DNA of 64,000 bases, taken from the NCBI RefSeq assembly GCF_036067295.1, contig NZ_CP107954.1:6200001-6264000 (forward strand), written 5' to 3'. The notes beneath the pieces were generated by a model, which was not told the origin of the DNA, did not search any database, and worked only from the letters and a program-made list of their open reading frames with translations. This document shows, one piece after another, positions 7,727 to 15,889 of the stretch. The number at the start of each line of letters is the position of its first letter. Within the stretch, counting starts at the first letter, position 1. Position numbers and translations under genes: made by a program. This stretch comes from Kribbella sp. NBC_00382. Its GTDB lineage: Bacteria; Actinomycetota; Actinomycetes; Propionibacteriales; Kribbellaceae.

Positions 7727-9456
7727 CCTGGGCGTCGAGTTCTTCCGCGCTGCTGGCGAAACTCATCTCGCAGCTCTGCACGGAGGACCTGCTCCGGCCT
7801 GACGGAGATCGCTTGTCGTTCGGTGCGGCGACCTATTCGTTCTCCGCGAGCCGTGGTGGCTTTGGCAGCTACCAGGTGGTCGCTGGGTCGGTACGGCGTA
7901 CAGCGGCCGGCATCCTCGGCAATGACGAGAGCGAGGAGGCCACTGACCCAGTGCAGTTCCTGGTGGATGCAGCGGGTGCCCTTGGGCTCTCGGGCTCCAC
8001 CGTCGCTGGGTATGTGGCCGAGCTGTCCAGCACGTTGGCTGCCGACGTACGGATTGCTTCTACTGCTGTGCCTAATGTTGATTTGGTGGGGTTGTCGCAC
8101 ACTTCGCTTGAAGGGCACCTGACCGGACATCCGCTGCTAGTGGCCAACAAGGGCCGGCTGGGCTTCTCTGCCTCGGACAGTCTCCGCTACACGCCTGAAG
8201 CCCGTACTCCGCTCCGCCTGGTCTGGCTGGCCGTGCGGCGAGGGCTGGCCGAGTTCCGGGGGACTCCGGAGCTGTCGGAGCACTCAGTCCTCAAGCAGGA
8301 ACTTGGCTCGACTTGGGACGCCTTCCGCTCCCAGTTGGTCGACCCTGACTCCTACGTGTGGCTCCCTTGCCATCCGTGGCAACTCGACCACGTAGTAGCG
8401 ACCCAATGGGCGCGAGAGCTGGCCACCGGCGAGATCGTCGTGCTGGGGGAGGGGCCGGACGATTACCTGCCGAGCCAGTCGATCCGAACCATGGTCAACA
8501 CCTCGCAGCCCGACCGCTACCAGGTCAAGCTCCCCCTGAAGATCCTGAACACCTCTGTGTACCGGGGCATCCCGCCGCATTGCTCGCTGGCGGCGCCGAT
8601 GGTGACTCAATGGCTGCGCGGACTCTGGCACCGGGATGAGGTCTTCAACCGCCTGGGGACCGAGTTGCTGGGCGAGGTCGCGTCGGTGACTGTGCGGCAT
8701 CCGCAGTTGTCCTCTGGCGTTCCGTATCAGTGGACGGAGACGCTTGGCTGCATCTGGCGTGATCCGCTGACGACGCGTCTGGCCGCGGGCGAGACTGCTT
8801 GGCCGCTGGCCGCAGTACTGCATCGAGATGCCGATGGGGAGCCGTTGGTGGCTGCCCTGATCGGCGAGGCTGATGCTGAGGTTTGGATTGCTGAGCTCAT
8901 CTCGACCCTCATCCGCCCACTGCTCCACCTCATGCACCACTACGGCATCACCGTGAACCCGCACGGCGAGAACCTCTCCATCATCTGCGGCCCCGACGGC
9001 CTCCCGTCCCGCCTGGTGATCAAGGACCTCATCGACGACGTCAACATCTCCACAGCCCCGATCCCGGCCCGAGGCCCCGAACCCGACTCCCACGACCGAG
9101 TCCTCCCACGCAAGCCGTGGCACATCCTCCGCCAGTACCTCGTCGACGCCCTGTTCCTAGGCGTCCTCAGCCCATTGGCAGACGTCCTTGCCAGTTCCGA
9201 TTTGGTTGCTCCTGACAAACTCTGGTCCCTCCTCCGCGGCGAGATCGAGGAGTACGCCCGCGCCCACCCGCAGTACCAAGACCGCCTGGAAGCCACCGCC
9301 CTCCTGGAAGAAACCTTCGCCCGCTACCCCCTCAACGGCTACCGCCTAACCCTCGGCTACACCGACCTGGACACCCGCCCACCCATCCCTGTCACCGGCC
9401 GAATGCCCAACCCGCTGCACGGAGTGCAAAGCATCAGACCAGCTCGCGAGTGGTAA
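7723..9456 (+). CDS. NIS synthetase, IucA/IucC family, second copy (RhbF/DesD-like)
   Basis: This second NIS synthetase (577 aa) probably performs the last condensation. It shows LPCHPWQLDHVV, KLPLKILNTSVYRGIPPHC and the catalytic HYGITVNPHGENLSI segment (H414), followed by RLVIKDLIDDVNIS and the FhuF-like C-terminus. Its motifs differ clearly from the first copy, so the two are not a recent tandem duplication. ATG 7723 overlaps the monooxygenase stop. It is the last recognisable siderophore gene; no receptor, ABC importer or exporter is adjacent, so transport must be encoded elsewhere. Confidence 0.92.
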   Translation: MTWASSSSALLAKLISQLCTEDLLRPDGDRLSFGAATYSFSASRGGFGSYQVVAGSVRRTAAGILGNDESEEATDPVQFLVDAAGALGLSGSTVAGYVAELSSTLAADVRIASTAVPNVDLVGLSHTSLEGHLTGHPLLVANKGRLGFSASDSLRYTPEARTPLRLVWLAVRRGLAEFRGTPELSEHSVLKQELGSTWDAFRSQLVDPDSYVWLPCHPWQLDHVVATQWARELATGEIVVLGEGPDDYLPSQSIRTMVNTSQPDRYQVKLPLKILNTSVYRGIPPHCSLAAPMVTQWLRGLWHRDEVFNRLGTELLGEVASVTVRHPQLSSGVPYQWTETLGCIWRDPLTTRLAAGETAWPLAAVLHRDADGEPLVAALIGEADAEVWIAELISTLIRPLLHLMHHYGITVNPHGENLSIICGPDGLPSRLVIKDLIDDVNISTAPIPARGPEPDSHDRVLPRKPWHILRQYLVDALFLGVLSPLADVLASSDLVAPDKLWSLLRGEIEEYARAHPQYQDRLEATALLEETFARYPLNGYRLTLGYTDLDTRPPIPVTGRMPNPLHGVQSIRPAREW

Positions 9457-9485
9457 CTGGCATCTGGCCCGCTCGTTGGATACTT

Positions 9486-9501
9486 TGTGGCGTGCGCCAC
9501 A
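9486..9501. promoter_or_regulatory. Short inverted repeat in the gap after the siderophore operon
   Basis: TGTGGCG-TG-CGCCACA is a perfect 7-bp inverted repeat in the 86-base gap between the second NIS gene and the next start. It could be a repressor site or a weak hairpin. No T-tract follows, so a terminator is unlikely. Confidence 0.3.
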
Positions 9502-9542
9502 CTGCGCACGCAGTTCAACTCCCCACAGAAGGTCCTGAACCA

Positions 9543-10088
9543 GTGTCGTTCACCGGCAGCCTGAGCCGCCCCGTCACCTCCACCACCCCGTCGCTCCACA
9601 GCCGCTCGTACCCCCGCTGGACCGACGACCTCCCAGGCCTCCGAAAACGCCTCCAGGACGCCTGGTCCGACAAAACAATCCACGAAAGCTTCAAGAGCCC
9701 CGCCGGCATCCAGGTAATGCCCTCCCACGGCCAATGCGGCGTCAGCTCAGCCTGGCTGATCGAAACCCTGGCCGCCGCCCACGTGCGTGATCTCAGCTAC
9801 TGCTACGGCGACGTCTACTCGATGGACGAGCCCGAGCGCATCGAGATCGAGCGGCACTGCTGGGTCGAGGTGATGTACGGCGAGGACCGACTGGTCGTCG
9901 ACCTGACCGGCGACCAGTCGGAGATCCTGCGGGCACACCCGGTCGTCAGCGAGTGGCATGACGAGCTGCAGACAGTCCTGCGCGTCAACTACCGCCCGAA
10001 GCACCGGATGACGCCGCTGCAGCTCAAGTACGACCCAGTTCGTACCCGCCTCGCCATCCTCAAGCAACTGCTGGAAGCCAAGCGCTGA
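9543..10088 (+). CDS. Transglutaminase/papain-like protein of unknown function
   Basis: This 181-aa protein has an ordered Cys-His-Asp pattern: a Cys at the start of a helix in SHGQCGVSSAWLIETL, a His in RHCWVEV, and an Asp in VVDLTGDQ. That order is typical of the transglutaminase-like cysteine protease or amidase fold. GTG 9543 is chosen because GAAGG lies about 10 bases upstream; the frame is open back to 9450, but that would overlap the NIS gene with unlikely protein. No signal peptide is visible. It ends 2 bases before the next gene, so the two are probably co-transcribed. Its reaction is unknown; it might act on a siderophore or peptide, or be unrelated. Confidence 0.65.
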   Translation: MSFTGSLSRPVTSTTPSLHSRSYPRWTDDLPGLRKRLQDAWSDKTIHESFKSPAGIQVMPSHGQCGVSSAWLIETLAAAHVRDLSYCYGDVYSMDEPERIEIERHCWVEVMYGEDRLVVDLTGDQSEILRAHPVVSEWHDELQTVLRVNYRPKHRMTPLQLKYDPVRTRLAILKQLLEAKR

Positions 10089-10090
10089 CC

Positions 10091-11026
10091 TTGTCCGCCC
10101 TCACCATCAGCACGGATCCTGTCCGCAGGCCGGCTGGACTACAGACGAAATTCTCGCTCGACGAGTGCCGCGCTCCTGATTCACCGTTCACTGAGCTGGT
10201 CGCCCGCTCGGCGACGGCTCATCGGGTCGAGCCGCGGGCGCTTGCCGTCCGTACGCTGCTCCACCTGCCCCGAGTGGCCGGCCACAACGGCCGGTTGACC
10301 GGGCGGCAATTGGACGCGGAGTTGCACCACTGTGCGGTCGGATTGCGGGCGGACCAGGCTGAGATCCTGGATTTGATGCCGACCGACTCCTATGCCCTGC
10401 AGGATCTCCGGTTCGTCTCCTACGACGCCCAGAATGCGGCCAATATATTCAGTCACCTGCATTATCTGCGGAGCGCGCGGGCAGGCTCGAAGAATTACGC
10501 GCTGGTCGATCCGCTGCACGGCCGGCCGGTGTCCTTGTGCAGCGTTTCTCCGCTCGAGTGGTCGGTGGTCGGACGGCAATTGCGCAGCCAGTTCGGCGTG
10601 CTGCCGGAGCGGGTGTGGGACGTGTCCCGGGTTTATTCGTTCGACCTGGCGCCGGCCAATGCGATCTCCTTCCTGCTGGCCAAGGTGCGCACCGCCGTGC
10701 GGCAGAGTGAGCCGACGGCGGAGCTGCTGGTGACGGCAGTCGATCCGAATCTGGGCTTCACCGGCTCGAGCTACCGGGCGGCGAATTGGCAACAGTGGAT
10801 GGCGATCCGGGCTCGTCCCTACCTCTATCTCGATCGCCGCTACGTCAGTCCGCGCAAGCTGCGGGAGGGCTACGGTACGGCGAACCTGGCCGAGGTGCGG
10901 GCGCAATCCGGAGCGATTGTCGAGCAGAGCCGGGCGACGCTGCTCAATTCAGCGATCTACTGCTGCCGGATCAAGGGCGAGACCGAGGTCGTACCGGCAG
11001 GGGATCAGCGGCTGCTCCGTCGCTGA
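10091..11026 (+). CDS. Mom-like / GNAT-fold protein of unknown function
   Basis: The 311-aa protein contains a region around residues 180-240 (VWDVSRVYSF, APANAISFLL, LLVTAVDPNLGFTGSSYRAANW) that follows the pattern of phage Mu Mom and DUF4338/DruA-type domains: a Ser-Arg-x-Tyr strand, an N/S-rich helix, then D-x-N-x-G-x-T-G-x-x-Y-x-A-x-N-W. Those families have a GNAT-like fold and some modify DNA. The start is a TTG at 10091; no better in-frame start is visible. It uses more AT-ending codons (for example AAT, ATA, TTT) than the siderophore genes before it, which may hint at a different origin. The substrate is unknown. Confidence 0.55.
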   Translation: MSALTISTDPVRRPAGLQTKFSLDECRAPDSPFTELVARSATAHRVEPRALAVRTLLHLPRVAGHNGRLTGRQLDAELHHCAVGLRADQAEILDLMPTDSYALQDLRFVSYDAQNAANIFSHLHYLRSARAGSKNYALVDPLHGRPVSLCSVSPLEWSVVGRQLRSQFGVLPERVWDVSRVYSFDLAPANAISFLLAKVRTAVRQSEPTAELLVTAVDPNLGFTGSSYRAANWQQWMAIRARPYLYLDRRYVSPRKLREGYGTANLAEVRAQSGAIVEQSRATLLNSAIYCCRIKGETEVVPAGDQRLLRR

Positions 11027-11041
11027 CCCCCTCCGGGTGCC

Positions 11042-11197
11042 TCAGCTGGCCAGGCTGACCGCGAAGCTGTAGATGCCGAAGCAGAAGATGGTGACGACCA
11101 CCATCAGGAGCGCCAGCAGGATCTGCTTCCAGAAGCGGTAAAGGATGGCGGCCACGATTCCCATCAGAATCATTACCACTGCGTGGTTGTCGGTCAT
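11042..11197 (-). CDS. Small membrane protein (51 aa)
   Basis: A short minus-strand frame starts with ATG at 11197 behind a good ribosome site (GAGGG, 6 bases upstream). It encodes an N-terminal hydrophobic segment (AVVMILMGIVAAILY), a short basic-aromatic hinge RFWKQ and a second hydrophobic segment (LLALLMVVVTIFCFGIYSF), so it is likely a helical hairpin in the membrane. It ends 15 bases from the convergent Mom-like gene. I do not recognise a family. The coding call rests on the ribosome site and the coherent hydrophobic pattern. Confidence 0.6.
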   Translation of the reverse strand: MTDNHAVVMILMGIVAAILYRFWKQILLALLMVVVTIFCFGIYSFAVSLAS

Positions 11198-11331
11198 CGG
11201 TATCCCTCACTTCCGTTTGCCTCGAGCGGTTTTGTTTTCAGTGAACAGCACGGCAATTGGGTGTCAATGTGATTTAATGGCGCGGGCTGAAGCCGATCTT
11301 CGCGCCGGTCCAGCCGCCAATTGGAAGCCGT

Positions 11332-11349
11332 CGTTGCCAATTGGCAACG
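11332..11349. promoter_or_regulatory. 18-bp perfect palindrome with CCAATTGG core
   Basis: CGTTGCCAATTGGCAACG is perfectly self-complementary and lies between the 3' end of the PfkB-family gene and the upstream side of the small membrane gene. Further AATTGG motifs occur about 20 and 80 bases to the left (GCCAATTGGAA; GGCAATTGGG). The stretch 11198-11371 has no gene and is locally AT-richer. A dimeric regulator site is plausible. Confidence 0.35.
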
Positions 11350-11371
11350 GTCCAGCCCGAAATGGCAGGGG

Positions 11372-12892
11372 TCAGCGGCCGGCTCGGGCGCTGCGGAGCT
11401 TCCGATCGATCCGGTCCCGGTCGGGCATCGTCGTTGAGTGCGTGTGGTCCTCGGCGACGCAGGCCATCGCTGCGGTGGCCCACTCGGCGACCGTGTCGGT
11501 GAAGGTGCCGTCGTCGATCAGCTTCGCGGCCAGCGCGGCGCAGAAAGCGTCCCGGGTGCTCGAGGACTCCTTGAACGGCGACGAGACCGTCGGCAGCCGG
11601 TCGATGCGCGGAGTGGTCTGCGAGTAGACGAGCCCGCCGCCGTAGCCCAGCAGGCAGAGAGTGCCGACGCCTCGCTCGAGCAGATGTTCTCCGACCCGGT
11701 CGGGGTCGAAGCGGCTATGGCCGGCCGGGATGTACCGCTCGAGCTCCCACGCATGAGCGACGAGGAAGTCGATCTGCGACAAGGCCAGCCGGGAGATGCC
11801 GCCGTCGGCGTAGGGCTGTCCCGGAGTGACGATCACCGTCGGACCCGAGTGTTCGTCCGGGTGGGCCAGGTCCGTGGCACGCTGGAAGGTCTCGCGCGGC
11901 ACCTCGAAGGTGAGCAGGACCGCGTCGCAGTCGGCGATCTGGCGGGCGAGCAGGTCGAGATCGCGGACGCCCAGATTGATCTCGCCGGAGTTGCGCCAGA
12001 CCGCCGCGATGCTGTCGCCTAGTCGCAGCTCGAAGACGCCGGTCATCGGCGTCCGCGCACCGCGGACGATCTTGAGCAGCGAGGTGTCGACGTTCTCGGC
12101 CCGCAGATGCTCGACGATCTCCTGACCGAACCGGTCGTCGCCGAGCGCCGCGACCAGGCTGACCTTGAGCCCCAGCCGGGCGGCGGCAACGGCCTGGCTC
12201 ACACCTTTGCCACCGGGGGTTATCAAGCAGTCGTCGGCCAGCGTCGAGGTCTCGTGCTGCGGGATCAGTTTGGTCCGGAAGACCACATCCATCACCGCTC
12301 CACCGACCACGATGACGCGGCCGGACGGTGCCACCCGCGGCGTGCCCGGAGGTACCGGAGCTGGTTCTGGTACTACGAGGGGGTGGTTCTCGGGCTGGAG
12401 CAGCTGCCGCGCCAGCTGCCGTAGTACGTCGGACTCCATCGTTCCCCGAAGTGTCCGGTCACTGGGCGGATGGCTGGGCACCAGCCCCATCGCGAGGTGC
12501 AGATGACGCCAGTTGTTCAGCAGAGTGGCTCGGCGGCGTCCCAGCGAGTCCGCCCGGAGCGCCTGGATCACCTTCTCCTCGAGGCCGTACTGCGAGTAGC
12601 CGTCACCCAGTACGCCGAGGCCGAGGACCGCGTCGGCGACGATCTGGTGAGTACCGTCAGTGGTGTCGCGAACGCACTGGGCGACCACCTGCAGTGCGGC
12701 CAGCGCGGGGTCGATGTCCTGCAGCCGGGCGAAGTCCTGGACCAAGGGGATCTTGAGCAGCGGTGCGACGTCGCTCTTCCTGGTCGTGGTCTGCAACCGC
12801 TCTAGCACCAGACCGTCACGCGCCCGAAGCTTCTCCAGTGCATGAGTCAGCACAACGGCATCGGACGAGTCCAATTCTTCGCGGTTGGCCAT
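11372..12892 (-). CDS. PfkB-family sugar-kinase-like protein with an extra N-terminal domain and altered active site
   Basis: Residues about 195-490 look like a ribokinase/PfkB fold: IVVGGAVMDVVF, the substrate loop LITPGGKGVSQAVAAARLG, and a C-terminal helix around DAFCAALAAKL. The usual anion-hole motif GAGD is SSTRD here (catalytic Asp kept at about 448), so phosphoryl transfer may be weak, changed or absent. The first 190 residues form a helical region, including RRRATLLNNWRHLHLAMGL and a PSDRTLRGTMESDVLRQLA segment, that is not part of the kinase fold; it might bind a partner or nucleic acid. ATG 12892 is used. It stands alone, and no sugar transporter or pathway gene is adjacent. Confidence 0.7.
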   Translation of the reverse strand: MANREELDSSDAVVLTHALEKLRARDGLVLERLQTTTRKSDVAPLLKIPLVQDFARLQDIDPALAALQVVAQCVRDTTDGTHQIVADAVLGLGVLGDGYSQYGLEEKVIQALRADSLGRRRATLLNNWRHLHLAMGLVPSHPPSDRTLRGTMESDVLRQLARQLLQPENHPLVVPEPAPVPPGTPRVAPSGRVIVVGGAVMDVVFRTKLIPQHETSTLADDCLITPGGKGVSQAVAAARLGLKVSLVAALGDDRFGQEIVEHLRAENVDTSLLKIVRGARTPMTGVFELRLGDSIAAVWRNSGEINLGVRDLDLLARQIADCDAVLLTFEVPRETFQRATDLAHPDEHSGPTVIVTPGQPYADGGISRLALSQIDFLVAHAWELERYIPAGHSRFDPDRVGEHLLERGVGTLCLLGYGGGLVYSQTTPRIDRLPTVSSPFKESSSTRDAFCAALAAKLIDDGTFTDTVAEWATAAMACVAEDHTHSTTMPDRDRIDRKLRSARAGR

Positions 12893-12978
12893 TCGCCCCC
12901 CGGCGCTGTTGTCTGTCGTCTCCAGTATCGGAGAGAGCCGGGCTCACCGCAGCCGCTCCGGAGTGGCGACGGCCCGGA

Positions 12979-14955
12979 TCAGCGCAGCGAGGTTAGCCAG
13001 TGGGCTGCTTGTTTGGCGGTTTTTAGGTGGCGTTCATAGGTGGCTCCTACTGTCAGGAGGATTAGGCCGGCGGTGGCCAGGGTGATCCAGCGGGGGATCA
13101 ATGGGGCTACCTCTAGGAATTGCCAGAGGGCGATTTTCAGGAGGACGGTGGCGCCGATGATGAAGGGGGCCTGGAGGGAGTAGCGGGTGCCGATGAGGAT
13201 CACGGCTACGGCGGCGGCTACTACGAAGGTGGTGCGGAGGTAGTCGTAGTTGCTGTTGGCAACTAGGGCGGAGGGGGCGAGGGCCAGGAGTAGGCCGGGG
13301 CCTAGGTAGATCCAGCTGGGTTGGGTGCGGTAGGCGTAGATGCCGATCGCGAGGATGACCGCCGCGGGAGGCAGGGTGAACCATTCGAGGGTGGTGGCGG
13401 TGGTTCCTAGGGCGAAGGCTGTGTTGGCGAGGGATAGGAGGAGGCCGGCCAGGAGTAGGGCGGGGCGGCGGGTGGGACGCATGCCGTAGGCAACTAAGGG
13501 GGCTGCGGTGATGGTGAGGACGATGCCGGTGATGGTGGGGCGGGTGTCGATGAGGGCGATGGATTCGGCGATGGCTGTTGCGAAGGTTGCGGGGATCAGG
13601 AGGGCACGTTCCAGGTCGCCGTTGCTGACCGGGCAGGCGGTGGAGATCGAGGTTGCGCCCACCACCGATAGCAGGATGGCGCCGGTCCAGAGGGTGAAGA
13701 GGCCGTCGTAGGTGGTCAGGACGATCGCTAGTTGAGCGGCGATGCTGGCGGTGATCGCTGCGGTCGGTGGGTTTAGGCGTTTGCGCCACGCGGCGACCAG
13801 GGCCAGGGCAGCGACGGTGGCGGAGATCAGGCCGAGTTGCACGAGGTCGTCGGCGGCGGCGCAGACGACGAAGTTGACTAGGGCAACGACTGTCGTCGCG
13901 GTCCAAAGCATGGTGGTCCGCTTGAGCATCAGGAGAGCTGCCAAGGCGAGGACGGTGGCTAGGGCAGTGTCGAGCCAGCGGCCGGTGGTGGGGATTTGGG
14001 GGAGGCAGGTGGCTAGGGCGAACGCGGCTGCCGCAGTACAGGCTGATTCGCCGAGGGCTGGTGGGAAGGAGAAGGGAAGCGCGATCGTGCGGAGCAGGAG
14101 GATGCCGACGGCTGCTGAGAGGCAGATGACAGCCGTTGTGGCGATGACGGGGGAGAGCGCTGCCGCCGAGTCGAGGCTGATGAGGATGCGGCCGCAGCCG
14201 GTGATCATCAGGCCCCAGAAGACGACGGCGGAGCAGAGTGCGCCAGTGATGCGGATGAGCTTGGTGCTCTTGGACGTCCAGTAGAGGGTGATCGCTACCT
14301 GGATGAGCAGGCCGAGCAGGAAGGGGGCGAGGGCTACGCGGTCGGCCAGCAAGAAGGGCAGCGGGAGTTGACCGATGATGACGACGGCGACACCGTACGT
14401 GATCACGCTGGGTGCGATGCGTGACAGCAAGAGGTTGGTCGCGGCAACTATCGCGGCGGCCAGGCCGAAGTAGGTGAGGCCGTCCATCGTGTCTGGGGAG
14501 ATCAGGCCGAGGGCGCGGGCGCCGTACAGGTCGACCGTGAGCAAGCCGCTGCCGAGAATGGCCAGCGCTTCAGCGGTACCAGTGAGCTTTCGGCGTGCTA
14601 TAAGGACGGATCCGGCCAGGGCCAGTGCGGCGAGGGTGGCGATGATCGAGGCCTGGACGGGGACGGAGAGACTGTCCCAGGTGACGGCTAGGAAGGTGAC
14701 GCCGGCGGCTAGCAGGAGGAGTACGCCGAGGCTGAGAAGCGTTGCTTGCGGGCTCAATCGTCTGCGTGGGCGGGGCGCGCGGCGTGGCTTCGGCAACGGT
14801 GGCGGGCGCAAAGGGCCTTGCTGACCTGGGAGTTTGTGGACGGGCATAGGGGGCGGCGGTGGTACCGGTCGAGGGACGGCAACCGGCGCCGGTGCGGCCA
14901 GATGGATGTCCACTCCGAGCTGGGTGTGGCAGACAGGGCACTGGAAGGTGTTCAT
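12979..14955 (-). CDS. Large polytopic membrane protein with N-terminal CxxC ribbon
   Basis: The 658-aa protein begins with MNTFQCPVCHTQLGVD, a CxxC knuckle like half a zinc ribbon, then a Pro-rich and Arg-rich cytoplasmic stretch up to about residue 70. The rest is a long series of hydrophobic segments, probably about 20 membrane helices. ATG 14955 has a strong ribosome site (GGAGGA). It resembles actinobacterial SCO7460-like/DUF2157-like membrane proteins of unknown role. No transporter signature is visible. It is transcribed divergently from the methyltransferase. Confidence 0.7.
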   Translation of the reverse strand: MNTFQCPVCHTQLGVDIHLAAPAPVAVPRPVPPPPPMPVHKLPGQQGPLRPPPLPKPRRAPRPRRRLSPQATLLSLGVLLLLAAGVTFLAVTWDSLSVPVQASIIATLAALALAGSVLIARRKLTGTAEALAILGSGLLTVDLYGARALGLISPDTMDGLTYFGLAAAIVAATNLLLSRIAPSVITYGVAVVIIGQLPLPFLLADRVALAPFLLGLLIQVAITLYWTSKSTKLIRITGALCSAVVFWGLMITGCGRILISLDSAAALSPVIATTAVICLSAAVGILLLRTIALPFSFPPALGESACTAAAAFALATCLPQIPTTGRWLDTALATVLALAALLMLKRTTMLWTATTVVALVNFVVCAAADDLVQLGLISATVAALALVAAWRKRLNPPTAAITASIAAQLAIVLTTYDGLFTLWTGAILLSVVGATSISTACPVSNGDLERALLIPATFATAIAESIALIDTRPTITGIVLTITAAPLVAYGMRPTRRPALLLAGLLLSLANTAFALGTTATTLEWFTLPPAAVILAIGIYAYRTQPSWIYLGPGLLLALAPSALVANSNYDYLRTTFVVAAAVAVILIGTRYSLQAPFIIGATVLLKIALWQFLEVAPLIPRWITLATAGLILLTVGATYERHLKTAKQAAHWLTSLR

Positions 14956-15095
14956 CTGGCGTCCTCCTCGATCGTCCAGCTCACTATCGCCAGGTGGAAC
15001 GGGTGGACGCTTGAGTACGTCTACTCAGTTCGTCGCGTAGGCTGCTGCGGGTCTGCCGGTTCGCAAAGACCGGCGAGGCGAACACGGGGAGCAAG

Positions 15096-15770
15096 ATGAA
15101 GACTGGATACGTGGAGCTCGCAAGGGCTCAGCAAGAGCGATGGCAGACGGCCTACGAGCAGCATCCGAGCCTGCACGGCGCGGACCCGTCGGCGGCGGCC
15201 CGCTGGACGGCGAAGCTGTTCGGTGCCGCAGGCATCGATGACGTGCTGGAGCTGGGCGCTGGGCAGGGCAGGGACGCGTTCTACCTTGCCAGGCAGGGAT
15301 TCAGCGTGCATGCCACCGACTTCAGCGACTCTGCGCTGGACCAGCTCCGGCTGGAGGCGCAGCGCGAAGGGCTGGACGACCGGGTCACCGCGGCCCTGCA
15401 CGACGTCCGCGACCCGCTGCCACCGGCCGACGCGACGGTCGGCGCGGTGTACGCGAATGTCCTGCTGAACATGGCCTTCTCGCGCACCGAACTCCGCAGC
15501 CTGGTCAACGAGATCCGCCGGGTACTACGCCCTGGCGGGCTCTTCGTGTACACGGTGTGGTCGACCGATGACAGCCGCTTCGGCCACTGCGTCGAGATCG
15601 GCGACGGACTGTATGCAAAGGACGGCTTCGCCGGCCGGTTCTTCGACCTCGATCTGGTGCAGGAACTGGCCGACCGCTGGGAGCTCGGCGGCGCCGATCC
15701 GTACGAGGAGAACGGCCGCCGGCTGTGGCGGGTCACCCAGGCGAAACCGGCTCCGCTGATCTCAAGTTGA
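15096..15770 (+). CDS. Class I SAM-dependent methyltransferase
   Basis: The 224-aa protein has a Rossmann methyltransferase core: motif I VLELGAGQGRDAFYLARQG, the acidic strand end HATDFSDSALDQL, and a post-motif strand YANVLLNMAF followed by RRVLRPGGLFVYTVW. This is the Methyltransf_25/UbiE-like pattern with no target-recognition domain, so a small-molecule substrate is likely but unidentified. ATG 15096 follows GGGGAG. The 140-base gap to the divergent membrane gene must hold both promoters; TAGGCT near 15047 is one possible -10. Confidence 0.85.
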   Translation: MKTGYVELARAQQERWQTAYEQHPSLHGADPSAAARWTAKLFGAAGIDDVLELGAGQGRDAFYLARQGFSVHATDFSDSALDQLRLEAQREGLDDRVTAALHDVRDPLPPADATVGAVYANVLLNMAFSRTELRSLVNEIRRVLRPGGLFVYTVWSTDDSRFGHCVEIGDGLYAKDGFAGRFFDLDLVQELADRWELGGADPYEENGRRLWRVTQAKPAPLISS

Positions 15771-15823
15771 CTGTAACTACGGCGTGCCGTGTTGCGATCT
15801 GGTCACTGAAGCGAAACCTTGCA

Positions 15824-15852
15824 TTGACGAACCAAGTGGGTACCGACAGGCT
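15824..15852 (+). promoter_or_regulatory. Candidate promoter of the DUF805 gene
   Basis: TTGACG (15824-15829) and CAGGCT (15847-15852) are separated by 17 bases and lie about 38 bases upstream of the DUF805 start. The -35 is good and the -10 weak. Confidence 0.35.
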
Positions 15853-15889
15853 CGGTCCGCGTTCACTTTCGACCATCGGAGAAACACCC

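Noticed and set aside
9450-9542. Upstream extension of the transglutaminase-like protein
   Set aside because: The extension overlaps the NIS gene and encodes MVTGIWPARWILCGVRHTA, which does not resemble the rest; GTG 9543 is better placed.
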